Notes under the pieces: generated by a model
Database searches by the model: none
Seen by the model: only the letters and a program-made list of their open reading frames with translations
What the model was told of the DNA's origin: nothing
Shown here: positions 1 to 8,446 of the stretch, in pieces
Layout: each line of letters opens with the position of its first letter
Numbering within the stretch: the stretch's first letter is position 1
Translations under genes and position numbers: made by a program
DNA from: Myxococcota bacterium
GTDB lineage: Bacteria; Myxococcota_A; Polyangia; HGW-17
DNA length: 37,358 bases
NCBI GenBank assembly: GCA_018821305.1
Contig: JAHJMN010000081.1
Span: forward strand, 1-37,358
Reading direction: 5' to 3'

Positions 1-194
1 AAGAGAAAGCCCCTGATTTTCCTGTTCCTGCTACTGATTTCCTGAATACCTGATTTTTTTAACAGGGAATCAGGAAGTCAGGTAAACAGGTTCAGGAACA
101 GAACGTAACCATTCAATATCAAATAATAATTAAAAAGAACGTAATTTTTAATTCAATTTCCCAATTTCGATCCTTTTATTCCGAAAGCGGTTTA
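1..194 (+). repeat. Family 1 MITE-like repeat, copy A (cut by window start)
   Basis: This copy belongs to a dispersed repeat of about 245 bp that also occurs at 22641, 36837 and 37113, with a fragment at 7614. It lacks its left end because the window starts inside it. It shows the typical core: CCTG words on the left arm, AACAGG and CAGG words on the right arm, and an A/T-rich right part ending in TTTCGATCCTTTTA. The terminal inverted repeat is CCGAAAGCGGTTTA (181-194). Its last three bases, read on the minus strand, are the TAA stop codon of pyk. Confidence 0.8.
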
Positions 195-1592
195 GTAAAT
201 TTTGTGGAGTTTTAGAGTATTGGTTCTGCCAGGTTCGACACCTTCATAACCGAAGGTAACAGCAATCATATCCCCTTTTTGAACAAGATGGTTTTCCAGT
301 AATAAACTATTCATCTTTTCAAGCATTGATTCAATGCTAGGTTCCTGTTCAAAATAAAATGGCACAACCCCCCAGGATAAAGCCAGTCGGGCCAGAACTT
401 CCAGTCGGGATGTGAGAGCAATCACGGGAATATTGGCACGAAACCGAGAAAAATGCCGTGCAGTTTCTCCAGTCTGGCTGAAAACAACTATCAGTTTGAT
501 TCCAAGGGCCTCTGGAAGGGAAACGGTAGAGCTTACTATAGCATCTGTTGTTGAGGCACCTGCTTCGGGAAAAATTTTCTGAATTCTAAAAAAGGGATTT
601 TCTTCAACGTCCATAAGTGTGCGCGATAACATAGATACAGATTCGATGGGATACTTTCCATTTGCAGATTCGGCACTCAGCATGACAGCATCGGTTCCAT
701 CAAGTACGGAATTTGCAACATCGCTGACTTCCGCTCTTGTTGGAGTAGGATTAGTGATCATACTTTCAAACATCTGCGTGGCCGTTATAACAGGCTTTGA
801 ATGAAGTCTGGATTTCATAATAATCAGTTTTTGAATAACTGGTACATGTTCTGGACCAACTTCAACACCTAAATCGCCCCTTGCGACCATAAGCCCATCA
901 CAGACTTTGATTATATCATCAAGCTCTTTAACAGCCTGAGGCCGCTCTATTTTAGCGATAACTGGAATATGCCGGGCGTAGCTTTTGGCAGTGAGTATAT
1001 CAGATGCTGATTGAACAAATGATACAGCAAAAAAATCAAGTCCCAGATCCAGTCCAAAATAAATATCATCAATGTCTTTTTCCGTTATTGTGGGAATATT
1101 GATTTTGATACCAGGAACGTTGAGGCCTTTTTTGGAAGTTAATAAACCTCCTGTCAGGACACGACACTTTACAGAATTGTTTAGCTTTTCAGTGACTTCC
1201 AGCGCGAAATAACCATCATTTAATAGGACTTTTTCCCCTGGAATTAAATCATGGATAATTGCCTTTTGATTAATTCCAATTCCGCCAGTGCCTTCACCCT
1301 CCGGATAAAGAGTTACAAAGTCACCTTCAACAAGGTTGTAACCATCTCCCAGTTGTCCAACTCTGATTTTAGGACCACATAAATCACCAAGAACACCGAC
1401 AATTCGATCCCGCTTTCGGGCTTCTTCTTTTACAATGTAAAATAATTTTTCATGCTCATCATGGGTTCCATGGCTGAAATTAATTCGTGCTATATTCATA
1501 CCAGCATCAATCAATGCCCCTATGACTTCTCGTGTATTACTCGAAGGTCCAAGTGTAGCAACAATTTTTGTCCGTTTCGTTGCGGATTTCAT
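192..1592 (-). CDS. pyk: Pyruvate kinase
   Basis: Cytosolic glycolytic enzyme that converts phosphoenolpyruvate and ADP to pyruvate and ATP. The 466 residues match the usual length of bacterial PykF/PykA. The N-terminal barrel starts TKIVATLGPSS and is followed by NIARINFSHG and GDLCGPKIRVG. The active-site segment VARGDLGVE and the family signature around ITATQMFESM, with PTRAEVSDVANSVLDG after it, are intact. The C-terminal allosteric domain runs to the end. A good ribosome site (AAGAAAGGA) lies just upstream of the ATG. The gene stands alone: a family 2 repeat begins 28 bases upstream, so its promoter must lie in or beyond that repeat. The TAA stop is part of the terminal repeat of family 1 copy A. 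No residue looks abnormal. Confidence 0.97.
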   Translation of the reverse strand: MKSATKRTKIVATLGPSSNTREVIGALIDAGMNIARINFSHGTHDEHEKLFYIVKEEARKRDRIVGVLGDLCGPKIRVGQLGDGYNLVEGDFVTLYPEGEGTGGIGINQKAIIHDLIPGEKVLLNDGYFALEVTEKLNNSVKCRVLTGGLLTSKKGLNVPGIKINIPTITEKDIDDIYFGLDLGLDFFAVSFVQSASDILTAKSYARHIPVIAKIERPQAVKELDDIIKVCDGLMVARGDLGVEVGPEHVPVIQKLIIMKSRLHSKPVITATQMFESMITNPTPTRAEVSDVANSVLDGTDAVMLSAESANGKYPIESVSMLSRTLMDVEENPFFRIQKIFPEAGASTTDAIVSSTVSLPEALGIKLIVVFSQTGETARHFSRFRANIPVIALTSRLEVLARLALSWGVVPFYFEQEPSIESMLEKMNSLLLENHLVQKGDMIAVTFGYEGVEPGRTNTLKLHKIY

Positions 1593-1619
1593 AGCCCCAT
1601 CCTTTCTTAAAGTTGGTTT

Positions 1620-1771
1620 AATAAGGTACTGTCCTGAAATTCAGTTTTTCAAATTTTTCGTCAGTTTTTCATTCAGGACAGTAACCGCAAGGTGTTAAAA
1701 ATATTACTAGTGGCCGGATAGAATTTTTAATAAAATTCCTCGCGAAGCGAATTTCCGGACACGAACTAATT
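1620..1771 (+). repeat. Family 2 MITE-like repeat, copy 1
   Basis: Element of about 152 bp with imperfect terminal inverted repeats: AATAAGGTACTGTCCTG at the left, and CGGACACGAACTAATT at the right, whose complement reads AATTAGTTCGTGTCCG. An inner copy of the left end, AGGACAGTAAC (near 1675), can pair with the left terminus to form one hairpin. The right half contains CGCGAAGCGAATT beside a TTTTTAATAAAATT hairpin. It fills the spacer between the FHA gene and pyk and sits directly upstream of pyk. The rest of the spacer (1772-1828) is A/T-rich without a recognisable feature. Confidence 0.8.
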
Positions 1772-1828
1772 AATAAAATAAGAGAACGGCTATTTTTTCA
1801 GAAAAAAATGATATTAAAAAAATGATAC

Positions 1829-3592
1829 TTAAGGGAGGGCAATTCCATTTTTCTTGCATAATTTGAAGACAAGATTTTTAGTATTGCCACTTGCTCGCTG
1901 GTAGGCCCATTTTGCCCAGCCTTTTTTCTTTTTATTACAGCCACATAACCCAACATATTTGACTGCAGTTTGACTTGGGGAAAGAGAATATGCTTTGGTG
2001 GCTTTCCTGACTACAGTACCGCAGTTTCCGGAAGAATAGGCAGCTTTTGCAGCAGCCAGAAGAGATTCAGCACTCTCACCCGTTGCCATGGGTTTCTCAT
2101 TCATGGTGGGGAGATCCTGAATTGTTGTAGGATCCATGGGTTTTGCCATGTCCGGCGGATCTTTATCCGGCTTATCCTCGGGACGGGGTTTCATATCACC
2201 GGTCATGATTTTATTGTCGTCATCATCTGGTTTACCAGAACATTTTGAACGGTAGGAGGACAGATCCATAAGTTCGGATTCACTGTACTCCATCGCTTTT
2301 GCTTTAGAATAAAGTGATTTAATTTCGTCGCATTTTTTAGAAGCAAGATATTCCTTGCTTTTAGTCATAATCTGAACCAGATACTCGGTTTTAGACTTGG
2401 AGATGATTCCCGCTGCTTCGGGATGATATACCGAATTGGAAGTAATTTTCTTTGCTTCACTGAAAGCTTTATCCCAGGTTTTGATCTGAACAAAGCTTTT
2501 GGAAGATTCAAGGGATTTCTCATTTTCAACTTCCTGAGTAAAAGTACTTTTTAATTTTTTATACTTTAATTTCAGGTCTTCGGAAAGATCGGCTTTACCT
2601 AAAAGAACATCAACATCAGAAAGGGCGGCTTTCCACTTCTTTTCCGACTGATACTTACTGATACTTTTTTGCAGGTCTTCGTTACTGGTATTTTGGGAAA
2701 CTTCAGGAGACTTGGAGGGCCCTGACTTTTTGCCTCCTGTCATCATTTTAATTCCAACAAAAGCTATTACCGCAACGACAACGACTATTCCAATACCAAT
2801 AAAAATCATATTTTTATTGCCGCTCTGGACAACTGGAGTAGTTTCAGGGGTGAAAACAAAATCATCCCCGGGAGCAACAAACTTGAACCGAACGTGGCCC
2901 AAATCAATGGTATCACCCTTGCGCAGTGCCATTTTGTCATATTGCTCACCATTTATCCTGACACCATTAGCACTTTGCATGTCTTCAATTGAATAATTCA
3001 GTCCATCGAATACAATTTTTGCATGGTTTCTGGAAATTGATTTGTGATCGAGAGCAACATCATTTTCGGGTGTGCGACCAATGATCGAAACCTTCCGTTT
3101 GAGTACAAATGAGGTTCCAGCATAATTACTTGTAATAACAACTAATTTAGCTTGAAGATCTGAAGGAATAACCGACTCGTCGACGGGTTCACTTGAAACC
3201 GCCGGTTGTTCTTTAGAATCAACAGGAATATCAAAAGCTTCGTAATCAACCTTCTCAACGGGAACCGTGGCCATTTCTTCGAAGGGATCAGCTTCTGCCT
3301 GAGTTTCAACCTTGAGCATCAGCATATAATCGCCAATGGCAATTTTATCACCTTCATTTATGGATACAGGTTCGGTAATCTTTTTACCGTTAAGTTTGAC
3401 ACCATTGTAACTGCCGAGATCTTCGAGAATGAAAAGACTGTCTTTTTTGAAGAGCTTTGCGTGACGCCTGCTGACGTTACGCTCCGTCAAACGTATTGTA
3501 TTTCCTTCTTTTCTTCCGATAGTTATCTCATCACGCAGAAGCCTGACAACTTTTACCTGCTTATCGTCATCTTCTATAATTAATTTCAGCAT
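1829..3592 (-). CDS. Double-FHA-domain membrane protein
   Basis: Probable phosphothreonine-reading signalling protein with two forkhead-associated domains. FHA 1 covers residues 1-95 (ITIGRKEGN, then NVSRRHAKL and LGSYNGVKLNG). FHA 2 covers about 148-250 (IIGRTPENDV, SISRNHAKI, SANGVRINGE). Both keep the GR, S-R-x-H and N-G residues that bind phosphopeptides. One membrane helix follows at about 260-283 (IFIGIGIVVVVAVIAFVGI), so the FHA domains are expected in the cytoplasm and the rest outside. The outer part has charged helical segments, a low-complexity D/K/P/M linker (about 455-505) and a TPR-like C-terminus with several cysteines (CGTV, LCGCNKKKK). A partner could be the Ser/Thr kinase at 16342-19461. 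The exact role is unknown. Confidence 0.85.
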   Translation of the reverse strand: MLKLIIEDDDKQVKVVRLLRDEITIGRKEGNTIRLTERNVSRRHAKLFKKDSLFILEDLGSYNGVKLNGKKITEPVSINEGDKIAIGDYMLMLKVETQAEADPFEEMATVPVEKVDYEAFDIPVDSKEQPAVSSEPVDESVIPSDLQAKLVVITSNYAGTSFVLKRKVSIIGRTPENDVALDHKSISRNHAKIVFDGLNYSIEDMQSANGVRINGEQYDKMALRKGDTIDLGHVRFKFVAPGDDFVFTPETTPVVQSGNKNMIFIGIGIVVVVAVIAFVGIKMMTGGKKSGPSKSPEVSQNTSNEDLQKSISKYQSEKKWKAALSDVDVLLGKADLSEDLKLKYKKLKSTFTQEVENEKSLESSKSFVQIKTWDKAFSEAKKITSNSVYHPEAAGIISKSKTEYLVQIMTKSKEYLASKKCDEIKSLYSKAKAMEYSESELMDLSSYRSKCSGKPDDDDNKIMTGDMKPRPEDKPDKDPPDMAKPMDPTTIQDLPTMNEKPMATGESAESLLAAAKAAYSSGNCGTVVRKATKAYSLSPSQTAVKYVGLCGCNKKKKGWAKWAYQRASGNTKNLVFKLCKKNGIALP

Positions 3593-3631
3593 TATGGTAA
3601 CTGGCCTCTTTCATATAAAACCAACCGTTCC

Positions 3632-3660
3632 AGATTATTTATAATTGTCAGAAACGTCAA
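3632..3660 (-). promoter_or_regulatory. Candidate sigma-70 promoter of the FHA gene
   Basis: On the minus strand TTGACG (3655-3660) and TAATCT (3632-3637) are separated by 17 bases. This leaves a leader of about 30 bases before the FHA start codon. It overlaps the stop codon of the upstream nadD fusion gene. Found by eye only. Confidence 0.4.
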
Positions 3661-5006
3661 GGTTTTTCATGATTTTTTTCAAATCGGTTTTTTAAAAAAA
3701 TAGGGCTTTCAATCTCAAACAAGTCACAAATGCCTGATATAACTGAAATGTAAAAATTTGAAAGATTGGTACTTTTCAGTTCAAGAGCATTTATATGCTT
3801 AAAAATCAAATCCCACTGTTTTCGGTATACGGGGCCACTGAGTCTATCTATATTATTTATATTAGAAAAAGTAGATGAATATTTAATAAGACTATTAATA
3901 AGTTGCTGGGAGTTGTTGTTTGAGAGTCCACAAAAAGATGTCAAAATGTCCTGAGATGCTTTTCTTAAAGAAAAAACACCATTGGATGAAATATTACATG
4001 CAGCATGATAAAGACAGAGATCTGTTTTCTCTGGAAGTTCAGCAAAAGAAAGACCAAGAGAATCTATAAGTTTGAGATCATCATGAGTTATCTTACTTCC
4101 GGGGATTAGTGCCCAGAATACGTCATCTAAATTAGAAAACCTGTCAGTTATTGCTGCCGCGGGATGGAAAAGAAGCGCCTTTTCAGGATCGTGTCCGTGA
4201 AACCTTTCAGCGGGAAACTGATTGCCACTTACTGAAAGAACTGGACAGGTAACTTTGTTATCAAAATCAAACTCTGTTCCGTCCGGAGTACAAAGAAATA
4301 CAAGATCCGCATCACTGAAATTTATTTCTGAGAAGGATTTACAGTATTCTGAAGTATCAGAAAACTGAGTATCAAAAGTATGTAAAACATTTATTCCTTT
4401 TGATTTAAGTGTTTTATATATGGAAGATCCAACTTTACCCATGCCAATGATTACAACTGAAATATTAGATATGGTCTCATAAAGGTGGTTTTCTGAGATG
4501 GTAGACAAAACATTTTTATTCACAGGTAAATATCCTGAGAAACCAGCGGATATCATGCGCCTTATTTTGGTCGAACTAATGTCTGGGAGGTGAAAATCCA
4601 TTTGTGAGTCTTCCCCGCGCCCGATTACTTTGATATTCCATCGTTTCTTAATCTCGTCACTTTTATACCAGTCATTCCACCTTGAGAAATTATCTTCTCC
4701 AATATAAAGAGTGAAGTCTTTTTCAGGAAATTTGTCCTGTAGTATGCAAAGGGTATCAAAGGTTTTTCCAGTATGTTCTGGAAAATTTTCGACATCAGAA
4801 ACAATGACTTTTTCACCAAAGATAGAGAAGGCATCTATACACATTCGGTATCTTAAAGAAAAATCAGTCATTTTCTTGCCGAAAGCGTGAGTGCCTGCAG
4901 GAATGATAATTACTTCGTCCATACCCTCAGAGAGAGCAAGGGTTATAATGAAACTATGACCTATGTGCGGAGGATCAAATGAACCACCGAAAACAGCGGT
5001 TTTCAT
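3657..5006 (-). CDS. nadD: NadD-like nucleotidyltransferase fused to Rossmann/DUF2520 domain
   Basis: The first 180 residues look like nicotinate-nucleotide adenylyltransferase (nicotinate mononucleotide + ATP to deamido-NAD). They include GGSFDPPHIGH near the start, the acceptor-side IGEDNFSRWNDW and the ISSTKIR motif. From about residue 182 a second protein begins: a Rossmann fold with GMGKVGSS followed by a helical C-terminal domain. That layout matches the 'Rossmann-like and DUF2520' proteins related to ketopantoate reductase (for example HPAAAITD and YHAACNISSN). Stand-alone NadD is about 190-220 residues, so 449 is a genuine fusion, continuous in one frame. It overlaps the permease gene upstream by four bases (ATGA) and is probably translationally coupled to it. 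Whether both halves are active cannot be told from sequence. Confidence 0.8.
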   Translation of the reverse strand: MKTAVFGGSFDPPHIGHSFIITLALSEGMDEVIIIPAGTHAFGKKMTDFSLRYRMCIDAFSIFGEKVIVSDVENFPEHTGKTFDTLCILQDKFPEKDFTLYIGEDNFSRWNDWYKSDEIKKRWNIKVIGRGEDSQMDFHLPDISSTKIRRMISAGFSGYLPVNKNVLSTISENHLYETISNISVVIIGMGKVGSSIYKTLKSKGINVLHTFDTQFSDTSEYCKSFSEINFSDADLVFLCTPDGTEFDFDNKVTCPVLSVSGNQFPAERFHGHDPEKALLFHPAAAITDRFSNLDDVFWALIPGSKITHDDLKLIDSLGLSFAELPEKTDLCLYHAACNISSNGVFSLRKASQDILTSFCGLSNNNSQQLINSLIKYSSTFSNINNIDRLSGPVYRKQWDLIFKHINALELKSTNLSNFYISVISGICDLFEIESPIFLKNRFEKNHEKP

Positions 5007-6529
5007 GTCTTTCTCCTGGCTAAACCAGCCTGGGGATCCGCATGGGCAGCTTTAAGGGCCGGAAACAGGGTTGCCGCAATACAAAGAAGAAAAGTCGTTA
5101 CGGAGATCATGAAAAAGCTCTCTATATTTATATTAACAGGCAATTTGCTGATAATGTAAACCTCGGGATCCAATGGAAAATTGTACTGCTTCAGTAAAAA
5201 ACTTATGAAAGTCCCTATTGATTGACCGAGAGCAAGGCCTATCAAACCAATTATTACCCCACTGGATACAAAAATCATTGCAATGCTTGAATCCGAAGCA
5301 CCAATTGCCTTCAGAATAGAGATTTCTTTTCTTTTATCTAAAACAAGCATATAGAGCGCACTCAGTACTCCAAAGGAAGAGACTGTAATAAGGAAAAATA
5401 ACAAAACCCATATAACTGTACGGTGGAATTGAAGATTCTGAAAAACCTGTGGATTAAGTTCTCCCCAGGTTACAACTCTGAGGGCAATTCCTTGATTATG
5501 AAGAGTTTGTTTAAGTCTTGCGCTTACCTTTTCAGCCTCATCCATATTTTTCAGTCTGATTTCAATTCCAAATACAGTGGGTTTTTCGTTTTCTCCTCTG
5601 GGATTGAAAAATCGAGTGACATGGATGTGAGTATAGGCAAGCTTCTGATCATATTCTTCAAAGCCGGCGTAAAAAATTCCTGTAACGCAAAAGTCAATGT
5701 TTTTAACAGGAACAGTTTTGCTTCCACTTCCGAGAGTTGCTGAAAATCCGATATATGGGCTTACAAGTGTAACTGCATCTCCGGATTTGATCTTTAAGCG
5801 ATCAGCCAGTCCTTTTCCAATTATCAGGGATGGCCATGGGGCTTTTCCCGAAGCACATAATCTATCACCATCAGATTGATTTTTATTCTTTTTTTCAGAC
5901 TGTACAGTTTCCTCAGAGTCATCTTTGTCATCAAGGGACACTTCCGGTGAGAAGTTTTTATTTATGTTCAGGGAATCGATGGAGCCATTTCTTAAATGCT
6001 TCGGAAGATCGAGAACTTTTTGAGAAACTTCAGGACTTATTCCTTTAATAAGAACACCGCTGTGTCGATTCTTACGCACAATAAGCATCTCATTGAGATT
6101 GAAAGGTGCCGCTTCAACCACTTGAGGATCTTTCCTTGCCACTTCTAAAGGAAGTTCATAGTTTGAAAACTGATTTGTATGGGGCATAAAAAGAATGTGC
6201 CCATTAACTCCCAGTATTTTGTCTTTAAATTCCTTCTGAAATCCGGAAGAAACAGACCACACTATCGAAATTACTGCTGTTCCTAAAAGAACGCTGGTAA
6301 TTGAAATTGTAGTAAAAACATTGAAAAAGTAGAGGAGGCCCGTAATGGAAATTCCAAAAATACCAATGCTGGCAAATATTATTGCAATGAACTGGATAGA
6401 CTTAATTTTTAACAGAAAAGCAGTAAGGCCTATCAAAAAAAGAATTACAGATAATAAAAAAAACTTACCCGCCCGGGAGGTAGATCCCGGGGAGTACAAA
6501 TATTTCCAGGTGGTAAAAAACTCGAACAT
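5003..6529 (-). CDS. LolC/LolE-type ABC transporter permease
   Basis: Inner-membrane permease of the FtsX/MacB family, the type used in lipoprotein release (LolCDE) or other ABC exporters. Several helices lie near the N-terminus (residues about 22-85), then a large periplasmic domain (about 110-370), then three C-terminal helices. The loop after the first of these has the typical KRKEISILKAIGAS sequence. The C-terminus ALKAAHADPQAGL resembles the LolC/E ending (P-A...A...P). Length is 508, longer than the usual 400-415. Part of the excess is a highly charged insertion at about residues 198-225 (many D, E, K, Q). No ABC ATPase gene is seen next to it. It directly abuts the gene upstream and overlaps the nadD fusion downstream, so the three are one unit. 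Confidence 0.82.
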   Translation of the reverse strand: MFEFFTTWKYLYSPGSTSRAGKFFLLSVILFLIGLTAFLLKIKSIQFIAIIFASIGIFGISITGLLYFFNVFTTISITSVLLGTAVISIVWSVSSGFQKEFKDKILGVNGHILFMPHTNQFSNYELPLEVARKDPQVVEAAPFNLNEMLIVRKNRHSGVLIKGISPEVSQKVLDLPKHLRNGSIDSLNINKNFSPEVSLDDKDDSEETVQSEKKNKNQSDGDRLCASGKAPWPSLIIGKGLADRLKIKSGDAVTLVSPYIGFSATLGSGSKTVPVKNIDFCVTGIFYAGFEEYDQKLAYTHIHVTRFFNPRGENEKPTVFGIEIRLKNMDEAEKVSARLKQTLHNQGIALRVVTWGELNPQVFQNLQFHRTVIWVLLFFLITVSSFGVLSALYMLVLDKRKEISILKAIGASDSSIAMIFVSSGVIIGLIGLALGQSIGTFISFLLKQYNFPLDPEVYIISKLPVNINIESFFMISVTTFLLCIAATLFPALKAAHADPQAGLARRKT

Positions 6530-7612
6530 TTACTTCCCTTTTCCCGGCATATTCCGGCCGAGACGATGCCACCTTATACCCTCTTTTGCATGAGAAGACC
6601 ACAGGATACTTATGGGAAATCCAGTTATACTTTTTTTGCTGTATAACAATAATCCGGTTGAAATAATTTCTGAAAGAGTTTCATTGGATCTTACATCCGG
6701 CAGAAGGAAATATCTGTTTTCTGGAAGTTCGACCTTAATTTGATCCCACATCGCCATTTTAACACCGCCTGAAGGGTAGGCGACCCGATATGATTTATTA
6801 CCAAGAGTTTCAAGAAAATAATTACACCTGATATAGTTATTTGAACTATCGAAAAAGACACAGGGATCTACAATTTTCTCGATTTTTGATTTTATAAGTC
6901 GTGAACCTTCAATTCTGAATGATATTATTCCGGTATGATCAAAAGTAACTTTTACCTTTTCCCCAGGGACAGCAATGACTCTATAAAAATGATGAGTATT
7001 TTCGGATTTTACTGAAACAAGATCGCCTCTTTTTATGGTTCTTTTCATCAATGTCTTTGAGAGTCCGAAAACGGATTTATTCAAGACAACTATAGTGTCG
7101 CCAGGATCAATTAATTGTGTTTCTGAGGGCGCTAAAGCACGAATAATTGAAAATTTCAGGTTAAAAATTCCAAAAGACAAAAGGGCAGTCATTAAAAACA
7201 AAAGAGCCCATTTTTTATTAATTTGAGTAAATTCTTTCTTTCCTCCAAGCATCCAACTGTCCAGAACGCAAATCAACTTTACAGGCAGGCCAAGCCAGAT
7301 CAGCGGAGAATTAAATGAAGGAAGCATTCCTGCGATTATTAGAGGAAAACTGATAATGAGGGGCCCGGTGAACAGTCCCATAACTGCAGCCAGGTAAAAA
7401 AAACCAGGTGATTCTAAAATGACAGTAGCAATAAGTGCTGGAATTGATGCAAAAAGGAAAACTGATGCTTTTATCCTGTGAGATCCCTGCCACTGACCCC
7501 ATCCGCTGAAAACAATAGAAAGGATAGCTAGAGAAATGCGATTTTTTAAATTTCCTTTAAATTTATCTTCAGGATTTTTTAAAATTTTAACAGTGGAATC
7601 AAGATCTTCCAT
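6530..7612 (-). CDS. Signal-peptidase-I-like membrane protein, catalytic residues degenerate
   Basis: The N-terminal 155 residues contain about five membrane segments. From residue 160 the protein follows the S26 signal peptidase layout: SETQLIDPGD where the family has S-M-x-P-T-L-x-x-G-D, then RGD, YRVIAVPGEKV, PENRYFLLPDVRSN, and a C-terminal IRWHRLG. Ser163 stands where the nucleophile belongs, but the following Met is Glu. The general-base Lys before R-V-I is Tyr210, and the GDNR...S-D-S-R box reads PDVRSNETLS. It is therefore probably not an active Ser/Lys peptidase. The start codon lies one base from a family 1 terminal repeat, which supplies AGGAAG as a likely ribosome site. It forms an operon with the permease and NadD fusion downstream. 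Confidence 0.75.
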   Translation of the reverse strand: MEDLDSTVKILKNPEDKFKGNLKNRISLAILSIVFSGWGQWQGSHRIKASVFLFASIPALIATVILESPGFFYLAAVMGLFTGPLIISFPLIIAGMLPSFNSPLIWLGLPVKLICVLDSWMLGGKKEFTQINKKWALLFLMTALLSFGIFNLKFSIIRALAPSETQLIDPGDTIVVLNKSVFGLSKTLMKRTIKRGDLVSVKSENTHHFYRVIAVPGEKVKVTFDHTGIISFRIEGSRLIKSKIEKIVDPCVFFDSSNNYIRCNYFLETLGNKSYRVAYPSGGVKMAMWDQIKVELPENRYFLLPDVRSNETLSEIISTGLLLYSKKSITGFPISILWSSHAKEGIRWHRLGRNMPGKGK

Positions 7613-7613
7613 C

Positions 7614-7672
7614 TAAACCGCTTCCTGAGTAATTCGATTGTGACTCGTTTTAAAGAAATGCTGATCGGAAAT
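7614..7672 (+). repeat. Family 1 repeat fragment (left end only)
   Basis: TAAACCGCTTCCTGAGTAA starts here, followed by CGATTGTGACTCGTTTTAAAGAAATGCT spread over the next 40 bases. Together they match the left end of family 1 copies at 22641 and (reversed) 37358. The palindromic core is absent. The terminus lies next to the ATG of the signal-peptidase-like gene, where its complement reads AGGAAGCGGTTTAG before the ATG. A ten-base family 2 remnant, CGAACTAATT (7690-7699), follows and carries the stop codon of the next gene. Confidence 0.75.
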
Positions 7673-7693
7673 TGGAAAAATTATTATCTCGAA

Positions 7694-8290
7694 CTAATTT
7701 GAAAGAAGGTTTTCAACGAGATAGTCAAAACCAACGGGAGTCATGTGATATTCTTTTGCGTTATTTTTTCCGTCAGGAACTGGTCTTGATTCCACAAGAC
7801 CGGAAGTGATTCCCTTATTTTGAAGAGCTTTGCGAACATTCCCTGGAAGAACCTCAAACTGAAATGATTTGCAAAGTTCGCTTATTTCCCTTGGGGTCAG
7901 CCACTCTTTTTCTGTCCTGGCCATGGAATAAATTATTTTAAGCATCTGATCTTTGGCAAAAGCGGTTTTCAATTTGGCAAAAGGAAGTTTCTCAATTTTT
8001 ACAAGAAGCTCGCTGTTTGAAGGAGTTACCACTTCTGGTTCCGGCTGAACTTCCTTCGATTCAGTGACTTCAACAGAAGGAGCAGGTGCTTCAGTTACAG
8101 GTTCAAGTTCCGTAGGTTCATCCGTGATAGTCTCGTCTGGAATGTAACGGGAAATTTTTTCCCAGATCACAGGTCCCCATTGTTCAAGGAATCTTGTTGT
8201 TTGGTCAAAAACAACTTCTGTTACCCTTGTTGTCAGATCAATTCCAGTTTCAATCAGTTTGTTTTTCAGATCATGTATCCTGTTAATCAT
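7694..8290 (-). CDS. Hypothetical protein with C-terminal winged-helix-like domain
   Basis: Not recognised as a named family. The first 55 residues are amphipathic helix (TTRVTEVVFDQTTRFLEQWG). A linker rich in Pro, Glu, Val and Thr follows (about 56-97). The C-terminal 100 residues read like a winged helix: a helix with MLKIIYSMARTEKEWLT, a helix-turn (PREISELC), recognition-like NVRKALQNKGITSGLVES, and a wing ending YHMTPVGFDYLVENL. It could be a DNA-binding or protein-interaction module. It has its own promoter candidate and a GAGGAA ribosome site, and a family 1 fragment separates it from the membrane operon downstream. Its last codon and TAG stop lie in a family 2 terminal sequence (AATTAGTTCG). 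Confidence 0.7.
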   Translation of the reverse strand: MINRIHDLKNKLIETGIDLTTRVTEVVFDQTTRFLEQWGPVIWEKISRYIPDETITDEPTELEPVTEAPAPSVEVTESKEVQPEPEVVTPSNSELLVKIEKLPFAKLKTAFAKDQMLKIIYSMARTEKEWLTPREISELCKSFQFEVLPGNVRKALQNKGITSGLVESRPVPDGKNNAKEYHMTPVGFDYLVENLLSN

Positions 8291-8342
8291 TGGGGTATTC
8301 CTCAGTTAAGACCGATTTCACTTTAAATGCAGTTATTACAAC

Positions 8343-8371
8343 CATATATTATACACAAAAAAGCGCATCAA
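8343..8371 (-). promoter_or_regulatory. Candidate sigma-70 promoter of the winged-helix gene
   Basis: TTGATG (8366-8371, minus strand) and TATATG (8343-8348) are 17 bases apart. A leader of about 45 bases leads to the start at 8290. A TATAAT is also present five bases upstream of the TATATG. The spacer 8291-8446 contains nothing else that I can identify. Confidence 0.45.
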
Positions 8372-8446
8372 ATCCTTATTAAAGTAAAACTAGCCAAGAT
8401 GGTTCAGATTGTATAATACAATAATTTAGCTGATGATCAATAGTTC

